From Asticcacaulis sp. (lineage in GTDB: Bacteria; Pseudomonadota; Alphaproteobacteria; Caulobacterales; Caulobacteraceae): a stretch of DNA of 19,221 nt. Below, piece after piece: positions 14,154-19,221 of the stretch; position 1 is the stretch's first letter, and every line of letters begins with the position of its first letter. The position numbers and the translations under genes were made by a program. The notes beneath the pieces are model-generated. The model had not been told where the DNA came from and ran no database searches. It was given only the letters and a program-made list of their open reading frames with translations. Location: the NCBI RefSeq assembly GCF_020217185.1, contig NZ_JAIWNX010000304.1, positions 1 through 19,221 of the forward strand, given 5' to 3'.

Positions 14154-17114
14154 TTGTTAGTCGTCCATAACGACTACATTGCCCGCGTGAGTCCCGAATT
14201 CCCCGACATCGCCGATCAGACGCCGTCCGCCGACACGGAAGCGTCCCTGCGCGCGCATTTACCCGCGCAGGGCTTTGCGCTTTTGCCGTCAAGCGGGGCG
14301 TTCAGCGACGGGCACGTGTCGCGGCGCATCGGTGCCCCGGAAGCGCGCGAAGCCTGGGGGCGCGAACCCCTGCTGATCGTCAATGCCCCCCTGATGCGGC
14401 AGCGCCTGTTCGGACAGCGCTCTTTCCGTGAAGCCAGGCATTTTGACCTTCTGGAGCTGTTTGCCTTTGTGCGCCCGGCGCGTTTTGCCGCCCCGTCCGT
14501 GGCCGGTCTGGCGCTGGCCATGGGCTATGGCGAGCCGGAAGGGGCCGAGGCGCAGGCCGCTGTCGTCTATCAGGTGGCGTTGGCTCTGGCGCGGGAACTG
14601 TCTGACGCGCCTCTGGCCTTTCGGCTGATGGCGCGCTCGTCGCTGGAATTCATGCAGCGTCAGGGCTGGGTGTGGGCCCCGTTTGTGGACGCGGCGCTGA
14701 GCCAGAAGCCGGTGCCGGAGGGCTATGTCGCGCCGCCGCCGCTGGAGGTGTGGTCGCTGCTCGAAGAATGGGAGGAGCAGGCCCCCGCCGGTGATGCGCG
14801 TCAGGTCAGCCTCGGCGAAGACGAGGTGCTGAAAGGCCTGAAGGACAATCTGCACCGCGCCGGTCTTCAGGAGGGCCGCCCCGAACAGCAGGCCTTTGCG
14901 CTGAAAACGCGCGAGATGTTTGCGCCCAAATGGGCCTCGGAGCAGCCGAACATGCTGCTGCTGGAGGCCGGGACGGGCACGGGCAAGACGCTCGGCTACC
15001 TGTCACCGGCGCGCCTGTGGGCCGAAAAAGCGCAGGGCCGCGTCTGGGTTTCGACCTATACCAAGGCCCTGCAAAAGCAGATCTATAACGACACCCGCGC
15101 CCTGTTCGACACCGAGGGCGAGCGCGAAAACAAGGTCGCCATCCGCAAGGGGCGCGAAAACTATCTGTGCCTGCTGAACTGGCAGGAGCGGCTGGCCCCG
15201 CTGACGCAAGGGCCGGGCGAGGCGATTGTCGCCGCTCTGGTGGCGCGCTGGATCGTCTATAGCCGGGATGGCGATATTGTCGGCGGTGACTTTCCCACCT
15301 GGCTGCCGTCGCTTCTGCCCGCAGGCTCGGCCGCGGCTATGTTCGGGGCGCTCAATCCGGCCAATCTGGTCGATCGGCGCGGCGAATGTATCTATAGCGC
15401 CTGCGCCCACTACCGCACCTGTTTCGTCGAAAAGTCGATCCGCAAGGCCAAGTCGGCGCAAATCATCATCGCTAATCACGCGCTGGTCATGGCGCAGGCG
15501 GCCTATGATTTGCGGGAGGCCGCCAAGGCTGAGCAGGGCGAGGTGACGGTGGAGCCCGAAGCGCCCGGCCTGTCGCGGCTGGTTTTCGACGAAGGCCACC
15601 ATGTGTTCGAAGCCGCTGACGGGGCCTTTTCGTCGGAACTGTCGGGCTTTGAGGCCTATGAGCTGCGTCGCTGGATACGCGGCAATGAGGGGCGCGGGCG
15701 GCGCTCACGCGGGCTGGAACAAAGGCTGGGCGACCTTCTGGCGACGCGCGAAGTGGCGCAAAACGCCCTGAAAGACCTGATCCGCGCGGCGCACCTGCTG
15801 CCGTCCGAAGGCTGGTCGCAGCGCCTGACCACGCGCACCCAGTCGGGGGAGATGATGGCTCCTTCAGGCCCCATCGAGGCCCTGCTGGCCGCCGCCCTGA
15901 AACAGATCGAGGTGCGGGGGCAGGAAAGCGCCAGCAAGAGCCGCTATCGCCCCGAAGCCGACACTACCGAATGCGAGGCCCATCCCTGCCTGCCCGAAGT
16001 GTCCGACGCGGCCTCGGCGGCGGCAAAGGCGCTGCAAGCCATCGAAGCGCCGTTGCTGGCCCTGGTGCGCGCCATTGAGGACATTCTGACGGGCGAGGAA
16101 GAGATTGATCTGGCCGAACGCACGCGGCTCGATGGGGCTCTGCGCGGGCTGGAGCGACGGGCGCGCATGACGCTGCCGGCGTGGCGCAGCCTGTTGCAGC
16201 AACTGGCCTATGCCGAGGACGAAGACCCGACGCAACCTTCGCCCTATGTCGATTGGTTCGCCACCATCACGCACGGCGGGCGGCTGGTCGATGTGGGGCT
16301 GCACCGCCACTTTGTCGATCCCTCCGTGCCGCTGGCTGACTATGTGCTGAAACCGGCGCACGGGGTGTTGATGGCCTCGGCCACCTTGTCGGACAAGGCT
16401 TTGGCGGAACAGCCCGACGAAGACCCGTTTGCTCTGGCGCGGCAACGCACGGGTGCGGCGCACCTGTCGATGGGGGCCAAGTCGTTGCGCATCGCCTCGC
16501 CGTTTGATTACGAGGCGCAGGCGCGACTGTTCGTCGTCACCGACGTGCCGCGCGATGATCCGCGCGCCGTGGCCACGGCCATGAAGGCGCTGTTTCTGGC
16601 GGCCGGGGGCGGGGGGCTTGGCCTGTTTACTGCCATTCGCCGCCTCAAGGCCGTCTATGAGCAATTGTTCCGGCCGCTGGGCGAGGCGGGGATTTCGCTC
16701 TATGCCCAGCACGTCGATCCGCTGGATGTGTCGGACCTGATCAGCGTGTTTCGCTCTGAGCGCCATTCGTGCCTGTTGGGGACCGATGCGGTGCGCGACG
16801 GCGTCGATGTGCCGGGTCAGGCCCTGCGCCTGATCGCCTTTGACCGCATCCCGTGGCCGCGCCCGGACGCCCTGCACAAGGCGCGGCGGGCGCATTTCGG
16901 GGCCAAACTCTATGACGACGCGCTGGTGCGCGCCAAGCTGGCTCAGGCCTTCGGGCGGCTGATCCGCCGCGCCGACGACCGGGGCGTGTTTGTGATGCTC
17001 GATTCGGCGGCCCCCACGCGGTTATTTGCGTCCTTGCCCGACGGGGTGGTGGTGCAGCGCTGTACCTTGGCCGAAGCCGTCACGGCGATTGAGGGCTTCC
17101 TGCCGAGGGAGTAG
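14154..17114 (+). CDS. DinG/YoaA-type Fe-S ATP-dependent DNA helicase
   Basis: 986 residues, superfamily 2 XPD/DinG-like helicase (COG1199), presumed 5'-3', acting in repair or R-loop/replication-fork processing. Motifs: Walker A EAGTGTGKT (271-279); iron-sulfur cysteines C339, C412, C417 and C423, where the last three keep the C-x4-C-x5-C spacing of E. coli DinG; Walker B FDEGH (478-482, DEGH instead of DEAH); motif III MASATLSD; motif V LLGTDAVRDGVDVPG; motif VI QAFGRLIRR. The first 230 residues precede the helicase core and contain a stretch (LLIVNAPLMRQRLF, then FDLLELFAFVRP) resembling a DnaQ-type exonuclease without its catalytic acids. Start is uncertain: TTG at 14154 has AGAGGGGG just upstream; GTG at 14187 is the alternative. 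It is not named dinG because YoaA-type members share the layout. Confidence 0.92.
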   Translation: MLVVHNDYIARVSPEFPDIADQTPSADTEASLRAHLPAQGFALLPSSGAFSDGHVSRRIGAPEAREAWGREPLLIVNAPLMRQRLFGQRSFREARHFDLLELFAFVRPARFAAPSVAGLALAMGYGEPEGAEAQAAVVYQVALALARELSDAPLAFRLMARSSLEFMQRQGWVWAPFVDAALSQKPVPEGYVAPPPLEVWSLLEEWEEQAPAGDARQVSLGEDEVLKGLKDNLHRAGLQEGRPEQQAFALKTREMFAPKWASEQPNMLLLEAGTGTGKTLGYLSPARLWAEKAQGRVWVSTYTKALQKQIYNDTRALFDTEGERENKVAIRKGRENYLCLLNWQERLAPLTQGPGEAIVAALVARWIVYSRDGDIVGGDFPTWLPSLLPAGSAAAMFGALNPANLVDRRGECIYSACAHYRTCFVEKSIRKAKSAQIIIANHALVMAQAAYDLREAAKAEQGEVTVEPEAPGLSRLVFDEGHHVFEAADGAFSSELSGFEAYELRRWIRGNEGRGRRSRGLEQRLGDLLATREVAQNALKDLIRAAHLLPSEGWSQRLTTRTQSGEMMAPSGPIEALLAAALKQIEVRGQESASKSRYRPEADTTECEAHPCLPEVSDAASAAAKALQAIEAPLLALVRAIEDILTGEEEIDLAERTRLDGALRGLERRARMTLPAWRSLLQQLAYAEDEDPTQPSPYVDWFATITHGGRLVDVGLHRHFVDPSVPLADYVLKPAHGVLMASATLSDKALAEQPDEDPFALARQRTGAAHLSMGAKSLRIASPFDYEAQARLFVVTDVPRDDPRAVATAMKALFLAAGGGGLGLFTAIRRLKAVYEQLFRPLGEAGISLYAQHVDPLDVSDLISVFRSERHSCLLGTDAVRDGVDVPGQALRLIAFDRIPWPRPDALHKARRAHFGAKLYDDALVRAKLAQAFGRLIRRADDRGVFVMLDSAAPTRLFASLPDGVVVQRCTLAEAVTAIEGFLPRE
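14160..14174 (+). promoter_or_regulatory. Small hairpin over the helicase start region
   Basis: GTCGT-CCATA-ACGAC is a 5-bp perfect stem. It lies between the candidate TTG start (14154) and the candidate GTG start (14187), so it is either coding or in the leader, depending on which start is used. Confidence 0.25.
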
Positions 17115-17437
17115 GTCCGGATTGGGGGCCAAAGACGCCGACCCTTTGTGCGCGCTGAAAACCATAGCTTCGCCCCCTCCGTCAGCTCATTTCATTCGCT
17201 GCCACCTCCCCATTGCTGCACAACAGGGAGGAGGGAATGTCATTGACCCCCTATCTTTCAGCGCCTAAGAGTGCGCGCATTAGCCCCTCCCCTGATTGCA
17301 GGGGAGGTGGATTTTGATGCGAAGCATCGAAAGACGGTGGGGTTAACTACCGGCGTATAACCCCCCTCCGGCTAAAGCCGGTTTCCCCCCTGATATCAGG
17401 GGGGACGCTTCCCCGTTGCGCCTCAGAGTCCTTTCCC
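17115..17437. repeat. Gene-free stretch packed with GC-rich palindromes
   Basis: No gene is seen in this 323-bp gap. It holds successive inverted repeats: GCGCTGAAA (17152-17160) with TTTCAGCGC (17256-17264); CCTCCC with GGGAGG around 17205-17231; CCTCCCCTG-ATTG-CAGGGGAGG (17286-17307); GATGC-GAA-GCATC (17316-17328); CCGGC-TAAA-GCCGG (17368-17381); and the perfect 20-base palindrome CCCCCCTGATATCAGGGGGG (17385-17404). This mosaic (CCCCTCC, GATGCGAAGCATC, CCTCCGGCTAAAGCCGG, CCCCTGATATCAGGGG) resembles dispersed intergenic repeats I recall from Caulobacterales and sphingomonads. Some hairpins may end the helicase transcript, but none has a clean T-run. A leuA promoter must lie within or overlap it. 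Confidence 0.65.
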
Positions 17438-19111
17438 ATGATGCTCAAAAATCCCGCCAGCAAGTATCGCCCCTTCGTCTTCCCCTTCGACATGTCCGAC
17501 CGGACCTGGCCGTCGAAGACCATCGAAAAGGCGCCGCGCTGGCTATCGACCGATCTGCGCGACGGTAATCAGGCGCTGGCCGATCCGATGGACGTCGAAA
17601 AGAAGATGCGCTTCTGGAAGACCTTGATGCAGATCGGCGTCAAGGAGGTCGAGGTCGGCTTCCCGTCGGCGTCGCAGATCGAATTCGACTTTGTGCGCAA
17701 GCTGATCGAGGAAGATCACGTCCCCGACGATGTGACCATTCAGGTGCTGGTGCAGGCGCGCGAAGACCTGATCCTGCGCACCTTTGAGTCGCTGAAAGGC
17801 GCGAAAAAGGCCTGTATCCACTTCTACAACGCCACCTCGCCCCTGTTCCGCCGCGTGGTATTCGGGCTGGAAAAGTCTGACGTGCTGGCTCTGGCCGTCA
17901 AGGCGGCGCAACTGATCAAGGACTGCGCCGCGAAGCAGCCGGACACCGATTGGTCGTTTGAATATTCGCCGGAAACCTTCTCGGCCACCGAGCCCGACTT
18001 TGCGGTCGAGGTGTGCGAACGGGTGATGGATGTGTGGGAGGCCTCGCCCGAAAGGCCCGTCATCCTCAACCTGCCGGCCACGGTCGAAGTGTCGTCGCCC
18101 AACATCTATGCCGATCAGATCGAATGGTTCTGCCGTCAGTTGACGCGCCGCTCGTCGGCCATCATCTCGCTGCATCCGCACAACGACCGGGGCACGGGCA
18201 TTGCGGCGGCGGAGCTGGGGATTCTGGCCGGGGCCGACCGCATCGAAGGCTGCCTGTTCGGCAATGGCGAGCGAACCGGCAATGTCGATCTGGTGACGCT
18301 GGCGCTCAATCTCTATACGCAAGGGGTAAGCCCGGAGCTTGATTTCTCCGACATCCGCTCGGTGGTCAATACGGTCATCCACTGTAACAATATCCCCGTG
18401 CACCCGCGCCATCCTTACGCCGGCGAACTGGTTTTTACGGCCTTTTCCGGCTCGCATCAGGACGCCATTAAGAAGGGCTTTGCGGTGCATGAGACGCGCA
18501 ATGACGGCGTGTGGGAAATGCCCTATCTGCCCATCGACCCGGCCGATCTGGGCGAAAGCTATGAGGCCGTCATCCGCGTCAACTCGCAGTCAGGCAAGGG
18601 CGGCATCGCCTGGATTCTGGAGCAGGATAAGGGGCTGAAACTGCCGCGCCGTCTTCAGGTCGATTTTTCGCGCAAGGTGCAGGAAATCGCCGATGCCACG
18701 GGCAAGGAGATGCAGGCCGCCGATATCTGGCACGCCTTTGAGGACGCCTATTACCTCAAGGGCACGCCGAAATACGAACTGGTCGAATATATAGATTCCG
18801 GGGCGCGCCGGGCGGGCGTCGATCGCCTGTTTGCCGGGCGCATTATCCATGACGGCATCGAAACCCCGGTCACCGGGCGCGGCAATGGCCTGATGGCCGC
18901 CGCCGTCGATGCGCTCAATGCCGCCTATGCGCTGGGGATCGAGGTGCTCGACTATCACGAACACGCGCTAAGCCGCGGGACGGACGCCAGGGCCGTGGCC
19001 TATGTCGAATGCCGCACCGCCGATGATCGTAAGGTCTTCGGCGTCGGCATGGACGTCGATAGCGCGACGGCCTCGGTCAAGGCTATTTTATCGGCGGCGA
19101 ATGCGTTGTAG
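17438..19111 (+). CDS. leuA: 2-isopropylmalate synthase
   Basis: 557 residues, the first committed step of leucine synthesis: acetyl-CoA plus 2-oxoisovalerate to 2-isopropylmalate. It is the longer, yeast-like LeuA class. The N-terminal TIM barrel (about 30-330) has LRDGNQAL (40-47) with catalytic R41 and metal-binding D42, the metal ligands HPHND (246-250) and [11 protein letters not shown] (275-285). A linker domain leads to the C-terminal LeuA dimer/regulatory domain (about 440-557), which binds leucine for feedback inhibition. It contains [15 protein letters not shown] (480-494). Two ATG codons in tandem (17438 and 17441) are possible starts; the Shine-Dalgarno is weak. No leucine-rich leader peptide is visible upstream, so attenuation is not supported. 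A GAGTC (GANTC) site lies at 17426-17430. It appears monocistronic, with a strong hairpin 8 nt after the stop. Confidence 0.96.
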   Translation: MMLKNPASKYRPFVFPFDMSDRTWPSKTIEKAPRWLSTDLRDGNQALADPMDVEKKMRFWKTLMQIGVKEVEVGFPSASQIEFDFVRKLIEEDHVPDDVTIQVLVQAREDLILRTFESLKGAKKACIHFYNATSPLFRRVVFGLEKSDVLALAVKAAQLIKDCAAKQPDTDWSFEYSPETFSATEPDFAVEVCERVMDVWEASPERPVILNLPATVEVSSPNIYADQIEWFCRQLTRRSSAIISLHPHNDRGTGIAAAELGILAGADRIEGCLFGNGERTGNVDLVTLALNLYTQGVSPELDFSDIRSVVNTVIHCNNIPVHPRHPYAGELVFTAFSGSHQDAIKKGFAVHETRNDGVWEMPYLPIDPADLGESYEAVIRVNSQSGKGGIAWILEQDKGLKLPRRLQVDFSRKVQEIADATGKEMQAADIWHAFEDAYYLKGTPKYELVEYIDSGARRAGVDRLFAGRIIHDGIETPVTGRGNGLMAAAVDALNAAYALGIEVLDYHEHALSRGTDARAVAYVECRTADDRKVFGVGMDVDSATASVKAILSAANAL

Positions 19112-19119
19112 GGTGGGCC

Positions 19120-19154
19120 AATACCAAGAGTCATTGAAAATGACTCTTGGTATT
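19120..19154. terminator. 16-bp perfect hairpin just after leuA
   Basis: AATACCAAGAGTCATT (19120-19135) and AATGACTCTTGGTATT (19139-19154) are perfect inverted repeats with a 3-nt loop GAA, starting 8 nt after the leuA stop. There is no T-run, only TATTCCATTC, so it may be a repeat element or mRNA-end stabiliser as much as a terminator. Each arm contains a GANTC site (GAGTC / GACTC). Confidence 0.6.
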
Positions 19155-19159
19155 CCATT

Positions 19160-19200
19160 CGAGACTGTCTCATGTCACTGACACATATGAGACAGTCTCG
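19160..19200. repeat. Nested palindrome: 14-bp inverted repeat with self-palindromic arms
   Basis: CGAGACTGTCTCAT (19160-19173) is the perfect inverted repeat of ATGAGACAGTCTCG (19187-19200). Each arm is itself an odd palindrome (GAGAC-T-GTCTC at 19161-19171 and GAGAC-A-GTCTC at 19189-19199), and the centre holds a third (TGTCA-C-TGACA at 19173-19183). It can fold as one long hairpin or as a row of small ones. No T-run follows. Confidence 0.7.
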
Positions 19201-19221
19201 TGTCTTCAACGGCCGGATGCG

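Noticed and set aside
14122..14160. 12-residue open frame starting at ATG 14122 before the helicase
   Set aside because: No ribosome-binding site; most likely chance leader sequence. The AGAGGGGG inside it fits the helicase start instead.
15864..16895. A 343-codon minus-strand frame inside the helicase gene
   Set aside because: Shadow of the helicase; no motif or ribosome-binding site of its own.
17200..17404. CRISPR-like array
   Set aside because: The palindromes differ from each other and are not regularly spaced direct repeats; no cas gene is present.

Overview
The window looks like chromosomal DNA of a GC-rich (roughly 60-65% by eye) alphaproteobacterium of the Caulobacterales, most likely a Caulobacter/Asticcacaulis relative. 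The evidence is a PodJ-like polarity protein with the characteristic N-terminus, a TauE/SafE exporter paired with a TIGR02186-type protein, a PAS_5 protein, CtrA-like and GANTC (CcrM-type) sites in promoters, and mosaic palindromic intergenic repeats of an alphaproteobacterial kind. Genus is an inference; no rRNA or tRNA is present to fix it.

Region by region: (1) 1-1826 is a palindromic repeat and terminator, then a minus-strand methyl-accepting chemotaxis protein. (2) 1966-6819 is a minus-strand run reading, in transcription order, PAS_5 protein, PPK2 polyphosphate kinase, DNA polymerase I (polA) and a small VOC/glyoxalase-fold protein. The VOC start codon overlaps the polA stop (TGATG). 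(3) 6820-7158 is a divergent promoter region. (4) 7159-7989 is a plus-strand, cysteine-rich secreted protein of unknown function with an Asn-Val repeat. It converges on a small two-helix membrane protein (8197-8430, minus), with a strong, probably bidirectional terminator and a long imperfect palindrome between them. (5) 8431-8639 is a divergent regulatory region with a perfect DnaA box, a near-consensus CtrA box and two GANTC sites. It leads into the 1023-residue PodJ-like gene (8640-11711). (6) 11801-13552 is a TauE/SafE permease followed in the same frame, after one TAG and three codons, by a TIGR02186-type protein. (7) 13602-14108 is a visibly AT-richer gene for a small membrane protein that I do not recognise. 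(8) 14154-17114 is a DinG/YoaA-type iron-sulfur helicase. (9) 17115-17437 has no gene but is packed with GC-rich hairpins. (10) 17438-19111 is leuA, followed by two striking palindromic structures up to the window end.

Functionally this is mostly a housekeeping stretch: DNA repair and replication (polA, helicase), polyphosphate metabolism, leucine synthesis, chemotaxis and cell polarity. I see no phage, transposase, CRISPR array or defence island. The points most worth a second look are the cell-cycle-type promoter and reduced C-terminus of the PodJ-like gene, the same-frame permease/TIGR02186 arrangement with a missing signal peptide, the compositionally foreign membrane-protein gene, the degenerate exonuclease-like N-terminus of the helicase, and the nested palindromes after leuA.
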